NCBI GenBank assembly: GCA_964425755.1
Contig: CAYRNY010000007.1
Span: forward strand, 145,195-209,194
Direction of reading: 5' to 3'
Source of the DNA: CAYRNY01 sp964425755
GTDB lineage: Bacteria; Chloroflexota; Anaerolineae; Aggregatilineales; Aggregatilineaceae
DNA: 64,000 nt
Positions 7,930-15,946 of the stretch are shown in pieces. The notes beneath the pieces are model-generated. The model was not told the DNA's origin and made no database searches. It was given only the letters and a program-made list of their open reading frames with translations. Numbering within the stretch: the first letter of the stretch is position 1; each line of letters begins with the position of its first letter. Both the position numbers and the translations under genes were made by a program.

Positions 7930-8769
7930 ATGAGCAGCGACACACAGTTAATGGCGGACGAGTTCGCCGACGCAACGGAGGAGTGCCAGGACGCGCAGCA
8001 CGCCCCCGAGCCAGATACCGAACACGCGCCGGATGAGGTCATCGAACTGCCGCCAAACTCCAGCGCCCCGATCATCGTCGGCATCGGGATCACGCTGACC
8101 GGGGCCGGCCTGCTCGCGCCGTTGCTCGGCGTGGTCGGGATCGCGATCACGCTGTTCGGCGTGGTGAAGATGGCAAACTTCCCGGCGTTGGACTTCCACC
8201 CGAACTTCTTCACGCACCTCAACGACCGCAAGCTGGGCATGTGGGTGTTCATCGCGTCCGAGGTGATGTTCTTCGCCGCGTTGATCGGCACGTTCATCGG
8301 CTTCAAGCTCGATCACCCGGACGCGTTCGCGCACGCCCACGAGGTCTTGAGCCTGCCGCTCGCCACGCTGGGCACGTCGATCCTGATCGTGAGCAGCTTC
8401 GCGGTGGTGATGGGGCTGGAAGCGATCCAGTCGAACGACCGCAAGGTGTTCTTCAACTGGATGGGGCTGACGGCGCTGTTCGGCCTGATGTTCCTGGGGA
8501 TTCAGGCGTTCGAGTGGTACGAACTGTTCCACGACGGCATCAACGAGACGACCATTTTCGGCACCGCGTTTTTCACCACGACGGGCTTTCACGGCCTGCA
8601 CGTGACCGGCGGCATCGTCTGGCTGCTCTTGCTGCTGCGCCACGCGTGGCGCAAAGGCGACCGCTTCACGGCGGACAACGCGCTGTCGGTCGAGCTGTTC
8701 GGGCTGTACTGGCACTTCGTCGATGTGGTGTGGATCGTGCTGTTCACGGTCATTTACCTGATCGAATAA
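7930..8769 (+). CDS. coxC: Cytochrome c oxidase subunit III with N-terminal extension
   Basis: A 279-residue subunit. The conserved core begins near residue 98 (RKLGMWVFIASEVMFFAALI) and continues through GFHGLHVTGG and YWHFVDVVWIVLF, the usual CoxC landmarks, including an acidic residue in the helix near SEVMFF. Ahead of it is an acidic hydrophilic stretch (1-45) and two extra hydrophobic segments (about 46-80) not found in minimal subunit III. The start is 4 bp after the coxA stop, with the G-rich end of coxA as ribosome site. The protein stabilises subunit I during turnover. Confidence 0.95.
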   Translation: MSSDTQLMADEFADATEECQDAQHAPEPDTEHAPDEVIELPPNSSAPIIVGIGITLTGAGLLAPLLGVVGIAITLFGVVKMANFPALDFHPNFFTHLNDRKLGMWVFIASEVMFFAALIGTFIGFKLDHPDAFAHAHEVLSLPLATLGTSILIVSSFAVVMGLEAIQSNDRKVFFNWMGLTALFGLMFLGIQAFEWYELFHDGINETTIFGTAFFTTTGFHGLHVTGGIVWLLLLLRHAWRKGDRFTADNALSVELFGLYWHFVDVVWIVLFTVIYLIE

Positions 8770-8784
8770 GGTGGGGCATCTACT

Positions 8785-9381
8785 ATGGATAACACGGCAC
8801 TGTATATCACGCTCTGGGTCGCCAGCGGCGCGTTTATCGGGGGTGTGATCACCCCCCTGGTCGTTGCCGAAAAGCGGTTCAGCGATTTTCTGGCAATGCT
8901 GCTGGGGACGGTCGTCGGCGCGGTGGTCCACGTGGTGGGGTTGCTGCCGCTGTGGGGCCTGCTGTGGCTGCGCGCCGGTGAGGTCAACGACACGCGCCTC
9001 GCCTGGCAGCGCGATGACGCCGTGGCCGCCGGGACTGCTGGACAAGCCTACGCTGCGCCCGCCCGCAAACCGGCAGGCTCGCTGAGCGCCATCCTGCGCG
9101 AGAACTTCTGGCCCAAGCCGCGCACAGAGGGGCACTCACACCGCATGACTTACGTGGGCGTCGCGGCGGCGCTCGCCGTGACCACTGCCGTCGAGGTCGG
9201 CCTGACCTTTATCGACGCGTCCTGGATCGTCGGGCCGCTGGTCGCGCTCTCGACTTTAAAGGTGCTGCTGGTCGCGGGCTACTTCATGCACCTGATCTAC
9301 GATAGCAAATGGTACACCGCGGTGTTCGTGGTCACGCTGCCCTTCGCGGCCATGCTGATGATCGTGCTGGCGCTGTCATAG
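8785..9381 (+). CDS. Cytochrome c oxidase subunit IV-like protein with extra N-terminal membrane domain
   Basis: A 198-residue protein. The C-terminal half (about 115-198, three helices, with LSTLKVLLVAGYFMHLIYDS) is the bacterial subunit IV fold (COX4_pro). The N-terminal 65 residues add two hydrophobic helices (GAFIGGVITPLVVAEKR, then a VVGLLPLWGLLWLR segment), linked by a Pro/Ala-rich hydrophilic region. GGTGGGG lies about 8 nt before the start. It is the last gene of the oxidase operon and is followed by a terminator-like hairpin. Role: assembly or stability of the complex, inferred from family and position. Confidence 0.85.
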   Translation: MDNTALYITLWVASGAFIGGVITPLVVAEKRFSDFLAMLLGTVVGAVVHVVGLLPLWGLLWLRAGEVNDTRLAWQRDDAVAAGTAGQAYAAPARKPAGSLSAILRENFWPKPRTEGHSHRMTYVGVAAALAVTTAVEVGLTFIDASWIVGPLVALSTLKVLLVAGYFMHLIYDSKWYTAVFVVTLPFAAMLMIVLALS

Positions 9382-9420
9382 GCGAACGGCACTACCACTG
9401 CGACACCGTACCGTACTCAA

Positions 9421-9449
9421 CACGCCTCACGGGTTCCCGGGGGCGTTTT
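9421..9449 (+). terminator. Likely terminator of the oxidase operon
   Basis: CGCCTC (9423-9428) pairs with GGGGCG (9440-9445, one G-U), followed by TTTT. The stem is short but lies 40 bp after the last oxidase gene. Confidence 0.45.
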
Positions 9450-9564
9450 GATTTCTGGTATGATTGGGATATCGCCCGTTCATGTGCGGAACACGATGGA
9501 CGGCCTACAGACGATCTTGAAACGCGGCAAGGAAAAGCTGCGCGCACTGTTTGCAGGAGCCACC

Positions 9565-10035
9565 ATGCACACACCACACAGCGGCCCGCTTCCGCGCTCG
9601 TACTGGGTGCGCGAGGGCCAACTACTCGCGGGGCCATACCCGCGGCCTGACGACATCGAAACGCTGGCCGCGGCAGGCGTCACCGCGCTGATCGACCTCA
9701 CCGAACCCCACGAAGGCGACTACAGCGGCTATCTGCCGCACAGCGTCACGCACCACCGCTACCCGATCCCCGATTTCAACGCGCCGGCGCCGCAGCAAGT
9801 CACCGCGCTGCTGGACACGATCGACGCGCTGCTGGCGGACGGCCACATCGTCTACGTGCACTGCTGGGCCGGGATCGGGCGCACCGGCACGATCATCGGG
9901 TGCTGGTTGGTGCGGCATGGCATGACGGGCAAGGCGGCACTCGCGTTCGTACAGGGCCGGCGCGGGCGCCTGCCCGAAACCCCCGCCCAGCGCGAGATGG
10001 TCCTGAACTGGGCCGAGGACGGTTCCGATGACTGA
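9565..10035 (+). CDS. Dual-specificity/tyrosine phosphatase-like protein, copy 1
   Basis: A 156-residue cysteine-dependent phosphatase. The P-loop is HCWAGIGRTG, giving nucleophile C100 and phosphate-binding R106; D70 in PIPDFNAP is a plausible general acid. I chose ATG 9565 because GCAGGAG lies 6 nt upstream and the resulting N-terminus (PRSYWVREGQLLAGPYP) lines up with the tandem copy (PGAYWVRPGKLAAGPHP). A longer in-frame start at 9448 has no such support. The stop overlaps the start of copy 2 by 8 bp, so the two should be co-translated. Substrate (protein, nucleotide or phosphoinositide-like) is unknown. Confidence 0.85.
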   Translation: MHTPHSGPLPRSYWVREGQLLAGPYPRPDDIETLAAAGVTALIDLTEPHEGDYSGYLPHSVTHHRYPIPDFNAPAPQQVTALLDTIDALLADGHIVYVHCWAGIGRTGTIIGCWLVRHGMTGKAALAFVQGRRGRLPETPAQREMVLNWAEDGSDD

Positions 10036-10543
10036 CGCCCCGGCCCTGATCCCTGGCGCGTACTGGGTCCGGCCCGGAAAACTGGCCGCGGGCCCGCACC
10101 CTGCCGCGCTGGATACAACGCTCGTCCGCGCCTTCCTGGGGGAGTTGCTGGCCGGGGGGATCGCCGTATTCCTGGACCTGACCGCGCCCGGCGAAGCGGT
10201 CGATTACACGCTGGCGCTGGCGCAGGAAGCCGCGCGCCGGTCCACCGAGGCGACCCACCGCCGCCACCCGCTCCGCGACATGGACACGCCCGACGACCCC
10301 GCGCAGATGGTCGCGATCCTGGACACGATCGACGCGGCGCTGGCACAAGGGAAAACGGTCTATGTCCACTGTTTCGCGGGGCTGGGCCGCACCGGGACCG
10401 TGATCGGGTGCTGGCTGGCGCGGCACGGCACGACCGGGCAGGCGGCGCTTGACGCATTACAGCGGCTGCGCGACGGTGACTACGATTCGCCGCAGACGGA
10501 AGCCCAGGCGCAGTTCGTGCGCGCGTGGCGCGCGAACACGTGA
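10028..10543 (+). CDS. Dual-specificity/tyrosine phosphatase-like protein, copy 2
   Basis: A 171-residue paralogue of the preceding gene, with P-loop HCFAGLGRTG (C114, R120) and a possible general acid D84 in HPLRDMDTP. The shared N-terminal YWVRPGKLAAGPHP-type segment and the shared IIGCW/VIGCW helix after the P-loop indicate tandem duplication. Copy 2 carries an extra Ala-rich helix (about residues 58-78) before the acid loop. Both copies keep every catalytic residue, so neither looks like a pseudophosphatase. Function is unknown. Confidence 0.85.
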   Translation: MTDAPALIPGAYWVRPGKLAAGPHPAALDTTLVRAFLGELLAGGIAVFLDLTAPGEAVDYTLALAQEAARRSTEATHRRHPLRDMDTPDDPAQMVAILDTIDAALAQGKTVYVHCFAGLGRTGTVIGCWLARHGTTGQAALDALQRLRDGDYDSPQTEAQAQFVRAWRANT

Positions 10544-10582
10544 CCGGCGCTTTTTGCGTCCTTCAGGGCGCTTGCGAGAATA

Positions 10583-10605
10583 GCCCCGTACTTGCAGTGC
10601 GGGGC
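10583..10605 (+). repeat. GC-rich hairpin after the phosphatase pair
   Basis: GCCCCGTAC (10583-10591) pairs with GTGCGGGGC (10597-10605) with one G-U pair and a 5-nt loop. No T-tract follows. It could be a transcript-end stabiliser or a weak terminator for the phosphatase genes. Confidence 0.4.
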
Positions 10606-10628
10606 GGCGATTCGTACAAAATTGAAAT

Positions 10629-10659
10629 TTGACAAAAACGGCTGGTGTTACGGTATAAT
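10629..10659 (+). promoter_or_regulatory. Orphan consensus promoter pointing right
   Basis: A perfect -35 TTGACA (10629-10634) and perfect -10 TATAAT (10654-10659) are separated by 19 bp. No rightward protein gene follows; the next gene (10737-12623) is on the other strand. See the ncRNA candidate. Confidence 0.5.
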
Positions 10660-10665
10660 GTACGT

Positions 10666-10726
10666 GTTATTAGCGACGCGCATCATCCTTGTTCCCCGCT
10701 TGGTTTCAGGCGGGGAATCTCTTTCC
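10666..10726 (+). ncRNA. Candidate small RNA of about 60 nt
   Basis: The expected start is 6-8 nt after the orphan TATAAT box. The transcript would end at a perfect 8-bp hairpin, TTCCCCGC (10692-10699) with GCGGGGAA (10710-10717), followed by the pyrimidine tract TCTCTTTCC. Read-through would run antisense into the 3' end of the membrane protein gene at 10737. No homology to a known RNA is recognised; the tail is only moderately T-rich. Confidence 0.3.
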
Positions 10727-10736
10727 AGGCCCCGGA

Positions 10737-12623
10737 TCACTCGCCACGCGGCTGTGGGACCACCAGCGCGTAGATCTGCGCGCCGTCGCGATCGTAGACC
10801 AGCGTCAGGTACGGCGCTTCGCTCACCTCGGCGGCAGCATAGGCGGCGGCCTCGTCCAGTGGATCGCGCCAGCGCAGCATGTCCTCGAACGCGCCCGGAT
10901 TGGCGAACACCTGCGGCACGATCACGTACCGCACGCCCGCCTCAAGTAACAGCGCCGCGTGATCGGGGTTTGCCGGATCGCGCCAGAACGCGCGGAACGC
11001 GTCTTGTTCAGCCTTGACGGATTCATCGCCCCGGAAAAACGGCTGCATGCGGAAATAGATCGTGTCGCGCTCGCTGATGACCGGCACCCAGTCGCCCTCG
11101 TGCGGTCCGGGGTGGTTCAGCACGCGCACATCCTGCGGGGTATTCTCGCGCAGCCACGCCATCGCCGCGACATCGGCTTGCGACGAAAACGCGCCGAAGA
11201 TGCTGGCCGGTGTGTCTTTGCTCAGCGCCAGCAGCGTGTCAAAGTATCCCACACCCACCACGATCCCCGCCAACGCGATCACCGCCGCCGGGTAGGCCAT
11301 CGCCGCCACGATGCGGTCCAGGCGCAGCCGCTGCGCCAGCCACGCCAGCCCGACTCCGCCCAGGATCGTGTACGGGATGATCGGCCCGTGCCAGGCCAGG
11401 CTGAACGGGTAATCATACTTTAGCAGCGGGTCCATCACGGCAGGGAACATCTCTTCCAGCAGCCCCAGCGTGGAAAACTCGACGATCCCCACCAGCCACA
11501 CCAACGCCAGCAGGTGCGCCGGCTTGCGGCGGCGCAACCCAACCAGCGCCCCGACGAGGCTGAACAGGGCGATCACACCGCCGTGCATCAACACCAGCGT
11601 GCGCCAGTGCGCGGAGTCAACCTCAAACGGCGACTCGATATCCGAGCCGAGCAGTTCCTCGATGCTCAGCAACCAGGGGCCGACGATCACCAGCGCCAGC
11701 AGCGGGATCACCCCCGCGACTACCAGCCATCCGGCGAAGCTGGGGCGCGGTTTCGCCAGCCACACCACGACCAGCCAGGGCACATAGCCGATGATCAGCG
11801 CGATCGTGGTGTCCGGCTGGCTGAGCGGCACGCCCGCCAGGCATAACGCCGCGAAGAGCGCGTCCAGCCAGTGCTGCGATTCGAGAAAGCGCAGCGCGAA
11901 CGTCAGAAAACCCAGCGCAAACGTCAGCGCCAACAGCGCGGTATAGTGCGAGTCCATGAACGCCGTGAACATGCCCGTGCCGAGCAGCGCCGCCAGCATA
12001 AACCCCCGCCCGGTGCGCGGTCCTTCGATCTCGCAGCCAAAATCATACGCCGCCCAGACGAACAAAGCCGCCGTCGCAGCGCTGGCGAGCAGCATCAGCT
12101 CGTGGATGGCAAAATCAAAACGCGTGCCCAGGTGCGCGATCGCGCCGAAATAGGCCGGGGAATACAGGTATTCGATCTGCGGGTGCCAGGGCGCGAGCGT
12201 GGTATAGTCGCCGCCTTCGCGCAGCAGCAGCGCGAGATAGCCGAACCCTTGCGCGTCGGTATCCAGCGGCACGGGCAGCACCGACGCGATCGCGCCGAAC
12301 AACACGATCACCGCCAGCAGGATCGCCAGGTCGCGCCCGCTGGGCCAGCGCCAGGCCGGTTCGCCGACCGTGCCGCGATAGTAGCTGGCCGTCATCGCCG
12401 CGCTGAACACCGCCACGGCGAACACGCTCAGCGCCACCGCGTCCACCAGCCCTGCCGACCATCCCAGGCGCGGCGCGAGCACCCACGTCCCATCGACAAC
12501 CAGCGCCACCAGCGCCACCGTCCCCAGCCCGATCCGCGCGCCGCGTGCCGGCAGGATCGACGCCAGAAGCGTGCCCGCCCCGAACAAAACCGCCACCAAC
12601 AGCACATATGCCACAATGATCAC
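10737..12623 (-). CDS. Polytopic membrane protein, GT-C glycosyltransferase-like
   Basis: A 628-residue protein with roughly 12-13 hydrophobic helices, then a soluble C-terminal region of about 140 residues (from SSQADVAAMAWLRENTP). This is the general layout of lipid-linked-sugar transferases of the GT-C superfamily. The first large loop has closely spaced aspartates (PLDTDAQG, about residue 125), where GT-C enzymes carry metal or substrate acids. I cannot assign a family or sugar. The C-terminal part with ANPDHAALLLEAGVRYVIVP resembles the tail of other archaeal and Chloroflexota membrane transferases. It overlaps the acyltransferase gene by 4 bp, so it belongs to the polysaccharide locus. 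Confidence 0.7.
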   Translation of the reverse strand: MIIVAYVLLVAVLFGAGTLLASILPARGARIGLGTVALVALVVDGTWVLAPRLGWSAGLVDAVALSVFAVAVFSAAMTASYYRGTVGEPAWRWPSGRDLAILLAVIVLFGAIASVLPVPLDTDAQGFGYLALLLREGGDYTTLAPWHPQIEYLYSPAYFGAIAHLGTRFDFAIHELMLLASAATAALFVWAAYDFGCEIEGPRTGRGFMLAALLGTGMFTAFMDSHYTALLALTFALGFLTFALRFLESQHWLDALFAALCLAGVPLSQPDTTIALIIGYVPWLVVVWLAKPRPSFAGWLVVAGVIPLLALVIVGPWLLSIEELLGSDIESPFEVDSAHWRTLVLMHGGVIALFSLVGALVGLRRRKPAHLLALVWLVGIVEFSTLGLLEEMFPAVMDPLLKYDYPFSLAWHGPIIPYTILGGVGLAWLAQRLRLDRIVAAMAYPAAVIALAGIVVGVGYFDTLLALSKDTPASIFGAFSSQADVAAMAWLRENTPQDVRVLNHPGPHEGDWVPVISERDTIYFRMQPFFRGDESVKAEQDAFRAFWRDPANPDHAALLLEAGVRYVIVPQVFANPGAFEDMLRWRDPLDEAAAYAAAEVSEAPYLTLVYDRDGAQIYALVVPQPRGE

Positions 12624-13288
12624 GTTGCCAGCTCCCGAATGACTTGTGCCGGATTCCCCGCCGCGATCACGCCGGGGGGAATGTCACGCGTGACGACGCT
12701 GCCCGCGCCGATCACACTCTGCGCCCCGATTGTCACCCCTTTCAAGACCAGCGACTGCATCCCGATGAACACGCCGTCCTCGATCACGACCGGCGCGGTC
12801 GCACCGTCCAGCGGGCGCGCCAGTCGATCCGCCAGCCGTAGCGGGTGGAAGTCGGTATCGGTGATCGTGCAGTTGCCACCCACCCAGACATCATCCCCGA
12901 TCACGATACGCTCTTCGGCGCAGATCGTGCCGCCCGTCATGCCGAAACCGCGCCCGATCACCAACTGCGCGCCGGGCCGCCGCGTCGAAAGGATCACCGG
13001 GTGGAACGGCCCCAGCGCGTTGCTATGTGGGATCGAACGCAGCGAAAGATCGTCCCCGATCTGCAGCACGCTGCGCCGGTGCTTCTGCAGGATCGGCACG
13101 CCATAAAAACGCCAGTTCCGGCCCCAGCGCACGCCCGCCAGCGCGAAGATCAGGCGCGTCATGGGCCAGCTCACAACACGCCGCAACTCAAGCCGGACGC
13201 GCCAGGGTGTCTCCCACGCCATCCGCAGCGCCGCCGCCGAGAGCGGCGACTCCGGCAGCGTGCGATCGTGGGGCGCGCGGTCGCTCAT
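12620..13288 (-). CDS. Hexapeptide-repeat acyltransferase
   Basis: A 222-residue left-handed beta-helix enzyme. From about residue 75 on, isoleucine or valine recurs every six residues (for example IVIGDDVWVGGNCTI and VVIEDGVFIGMQSLVLKG). The terminal motif IGAQSVIGAGSVVTRDIPPG, followed by AGNPAQVIREL, is typical of the WcaF and maltose O-acetyltransferase branch. It probably O-acetylates a sugar of the polysaccharide using acetyl-CoA. The catalytic His is likely in TDFHPL. The start overlaps the CgeB-like gene stop (ATGA). Confidence 0.85.
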   Translation of the reverse strand: MSDRAPHDRTLPESPLSAAALRMAWETPWRVRLELRRVVSWPMTRLIFALAGVRWGRNWRFYGVPILQKHRRSVLQIGDDLSLRSIPHSNALGPFHPVILSTRRPGAQLVIGRGFGMTGGTICAEERIVIGDDVWVGGNCTITDTDFHPLRLADRLARPLDGATAPVVIEDGVFIGMQSLVLKGVTIGAQSVIGAGSVVTRDIPPGVIAAGNPAQVIRELAT

Positions 13289-14472
13289 AGGTAGCCCTCG
13301 ATGATCTTCACCAGGTCGCGCGCGCGGTGGCGGAACGTGTGCTGCTTGAGGAAGCGCTCGCGCGCCGCCTGGCCCATCCGGCGCCGCGCGTCGTCATGCG
13401 CCAGCAACCAGCGGATGCGCTCGATCGCCTCTTCCGCGCTGTGTACGACGATCAGCTCTTTTTCCGGCTCGAACCACGTCTCGATGCCCGCGTAGGGGTT
13501 GCACACCATGCACGCGCCGAGTGAGGCCAGCTCAAACGGGCGCGAGCTGGACGACGCGAACACCGACGCATGCGCCTTGCGCGTGATCACCAGGTTGATC
13601 TTGCTGCGGCAGGCATACTCGCGCAGCTTGCTGAACGAGAGGTATGGCAGCAATTGGGTGTTGCCCAGGTCGCCCAGCTTGGTGCCGCGCACGGCGAAGA
13701 TCGCGTCCGGCAGCGCCAGGCTGGGTTCGCGCACCAACGCGTCGATCCACTCGGCGCGATACTCGCGCCCGTGCCCGTAGAAGAACGCGTCGATATCCTG
13801 CGGCACATCAACGGGGATGAACAGGTCTTCGTCCGCGCCGTAGAACAGCGTGTGCACGGCCTGTGCGCCCAGGTCCCGCAGGCCCTGTTTGCCGCCTTCG
13901 CTGTTGGAGATGAACGCGGTGTACTCGCTCAGGTCTGCGCCGTGATAGATGCGGAAGCCGGTCGCAAAGCCCATGAAGCTCGGCAGGCTGGCGGGCACGT
14001 CGCCATCGTAGAAGAACACCGGCTTGTCGTGGCGCTCGATCACGTGCCGCGCCACGCCGGGAATCTGGTTCGCCGGGACGGTGATCATCAGCACGGCGTC
14101 GATATCCGGGTGCTGGCGCAGGATGCGGTCCAGGTGCCGCCGCCACTGCGGGGCGATCACGGTCTGCGCGACCTGGCGCACGGCGCGGTCAGAGAGGCGC
14201 TCCGCCTCGACTTGCGTGCCCCCGGCCTGGGCCTGCTGCTCGCCGGTGAAGCGCCGCACCGTATCGCGCACCAGCTTGAACGCGTCGCCTTCCAGCTTGG
14301 TCGGGTTCGGTTCGGCGCGCCACCAGGGGGCCTCAATCGCGGGTCCCTGGTACGGCGTCGCGATCACGTCCACCCCGACCTCGTAAAGCGCTTTGAGCAA
14401 CTGCCACCAGGCCGGCGTCGCGCTGAATTTTTGCGTCAGGTCCAGGGACGAGACAACCACCAATAACTTCAT
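13285..14472 (-). CDS. CgeB-like glycosyltransferase
   Basis: A 395-residue soluble protein with a C-terminal glycosyltransferase domain: RPFELASLGACMVCNPYAGIE (split here as RPFELASLGACMV, then CNPYAGIE) and a trailing HDDARRRMGQAARERFLKQH helix, as in the CgeB/Glyco_trans_1_2 family. The N-terminal half is a Rossmann-like domain starting MKLLVVVSSLDL. I prefer the ATG at 14472 (AGGTGA 5 nt upstream) over an ATG eight codons earlier. A terminator-like hairpin lies just upstream. Sugar donor and acceptor unknown. Confidence 0.75.
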   Translation of the reverse strand: MKLLVVVSSLDLTQKFSATPAWWQLLKALYEVGVDVIATPYQGPAIEAPWWRAEPNPTKLEGDAFKLVRDTVRRFTGEQQAQAGGTQVEAERLSDRAVRQVAQTVIAPQWRRHLDRILRQHPDIDAVLMITVPANQIPGVARHVIERHDKPVFFYDGDVPASLPSFMGFATGFRIYHGADLSEYTAFISNSEGGKQGLRDLGAQAVHTLFYGADEDLFIPVDVPQDIDAFFYGHGREYRAEWIDALVREPSLALPDAIFAVRGTKLGDLGNTQLLPYLSFSKLREYACRSKINLVITRKAHASVFASSSSRPFELASLGACMVCNPYAGIETWFEPEKELIVVHSAEEAIERIRWLLAHDDARRRMGQAARERFLKQHTFRHRARDLVKIIEGYL

Positions 14473-14504
14473 ACAGTCACCTGATCTGTTCGTCATGCTT
14501 GGTC

Positions 14505-14533
14505 AAAACGCCGCGTGCGGCTGGTGCGGCGTT
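14505..14533 (-). terminator. Hairpin with U-tract between two transferase genes
   Basis: On the minus strand AACGCCGC and GCGGCGTT form a perfect 8-bp stem (plus-strand arms 14507-14514 and 14526-14533, 11-nt loop), followed by TTTTG. It could end or attenuate the upstream glycosyltransferase transcript before the last three genes of the locus. Confidence 0.6.
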
Positions 14534-14583
14534 CTGGTGGCTCACTAACACAGGCACAAGTATAGCCCCGATCGAGGCGAAAC

Positions 14584-15849
14584 TCACAACCGGCCCTTGC
14601 GACGGCGACGTTCAAGCGCGCGTTCATAGACGTCCAGCATCGCTGCCGTCTGGTGTTGCAGGGTAAATTGCTCCTCAACCCGGCGGCGACCGGCAGCCGC
14701 CATCCGCGCGCGCAGCGCCTCATCCGCCAACAGCCGCGCCAGCCGGTCCGCCAGCGCGTCGATATCATACGGATTGACGACAAACCCTGTTTCCCCGTCG
14801 ATTACGAGTTCTTTTGCGCCGCCGAAGATCGTCGTCACCGGCGGCGCGCCCGCCGCCATGCCTTCGAGGTTCATGGTAGGAAACGAGTCAAAACACACCG
14901 ACGGCGTCGCGACCGCGTCCGCCAGCCGGTAGGCAGTCGCCAGTTCGGACGCTTCCAGCCAACCGCCGAACACGATCGCGCCGGCCAGGTCGGGATTCTC
15001 CGCGATCACGCGCTGCGCGTACTCATCTGAACGCGCCAGCACCAGCAGCGCCACGTCCGGCACCGCCTGCCGCACCCGGCGCAACGCCGCGAAAAGCTGC
15101 TGATCGCCTTTGGCACGGTTCAGCCGCCCGCCGAACAGGATCACGCGCCGCCCCTGCAAGTTGTAGCGCTGGCGCAACACGTCGATCGCGGCGTCCGGCA
15201 CGTCAAACCGTGCCGGATCGACCCCGTTATACACGACCTCAAACGGCGGCAGGTGGTTCGCTTCCAGCGCGGCTTTCAGTTCGTGGCTGACCGCGACGCG
15301 CATATCGGTATAGTAGCGCATCGTGTGCCGGATCGACAGGTTGCGCGCCGGGTTCCAGCGTAACTTCATACGCCGCCAGTTGTAGCCGAACGGCAGCCGG
15401 TAGTCGAACCCGTCAAGCTGGTGCGGGTTCGACGGGTCGATGAAATGGGTCAGCTTGCCGTACGCGAACGTCATCGCGTCGTGCGCGGTGAACACGGTCG
15501 CCGCGTGCGCGTGACGCCCGATCACCAGGCTGTGATACCCGAGATGCACATGCACGTTATGCGCGTGCACGACATCAGGGTCCAGCTTGCGCAGCAACCG
15601 GTTGAGCGGGATCACCGTCTGCGGGTTGAGCAACCCAAACCACGCCTGCCAGCGCGGGGCATAACGCGAGTGCAACAGGTGCACCGTGATGCCCTGGCGA
15701 TTCTCTTCGCGCGCGGGGCCAGCCGTGGCGGTCACGAACGTGACACGATGCCCGGCAGCGATCAGCCCGTGCCCAAGCTGCCACGCGACCCGCCCGGCAC
15801 CGCCCGGACTTTCCGGCGGCAGCGAATCATTCAGGATGACGATATGCAT
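14584..15849 (-). CDS. Glycosyltransferase family 4
   Basis: A 421-residue GT-B enzyme that should transfer a sugar from a nucleotide donor with retention. The N-terminal domain starts with MHIVILNDSLPPESPGGAGR, where the Gly-Gly loop binds the acceptor. The C-terminal donor domain has VILFGGRLNRAKGD and the motif SFPTMNLEGMAAGAPPV, in which the first Glu of the usual EX7E is replaced (Asp-Ser-Phe) and the second Glu is kept. I moved the start to ATG 15849 because the upstream extension is short and lacks family residues. About 100 bp separates it from the next transferase upstream. Confidence 0.85.
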   Translation of the reverse strand: MHIVILNDSLPPESPGGAGRVAWQLGHGLIAAGHRVTFVTATAGPAREENRQGITVHLLHSRYAPRWQAWFGLLNPQTVIPLNRLLRKLDPDVVHAHNVHVHLGYHSLVIGRHAHAATVFTAHDAMTFAYGKLTHFIDPSNPHQLDGFDYRLPFGYNWRRMKLRWNPARNLSIRHTMRYYTDMRVAVSHELKAALEANHLPPFEVVYNGVDPARFDVPDAAIDVLRQRYNLQGRRVILFGGRLNRAKGDQQLFAALRRVRQAVPDVALLVLARSDEYAQRVIAENPDLAGAIVFGGWLEASELATAYRLADAVATPSVCFDSFPTMNLEGMAAGAPPVTTIFGGAKELVIDGETGFVVNPYDIDALADRLARLLADEALRARMAAAGRRRVEEQFTLQHQTAAMLDVYERALERRRRKGRL

Positions 15850-15946
15850 CGAGGATAGCTCACTGTGACCTGGTAACAATATAAGCGGACACAAGCATAA
15901 CACACCCCGCGCGGCATGTCAGGCGGTCAAACGGCGCGCGGCGCGA

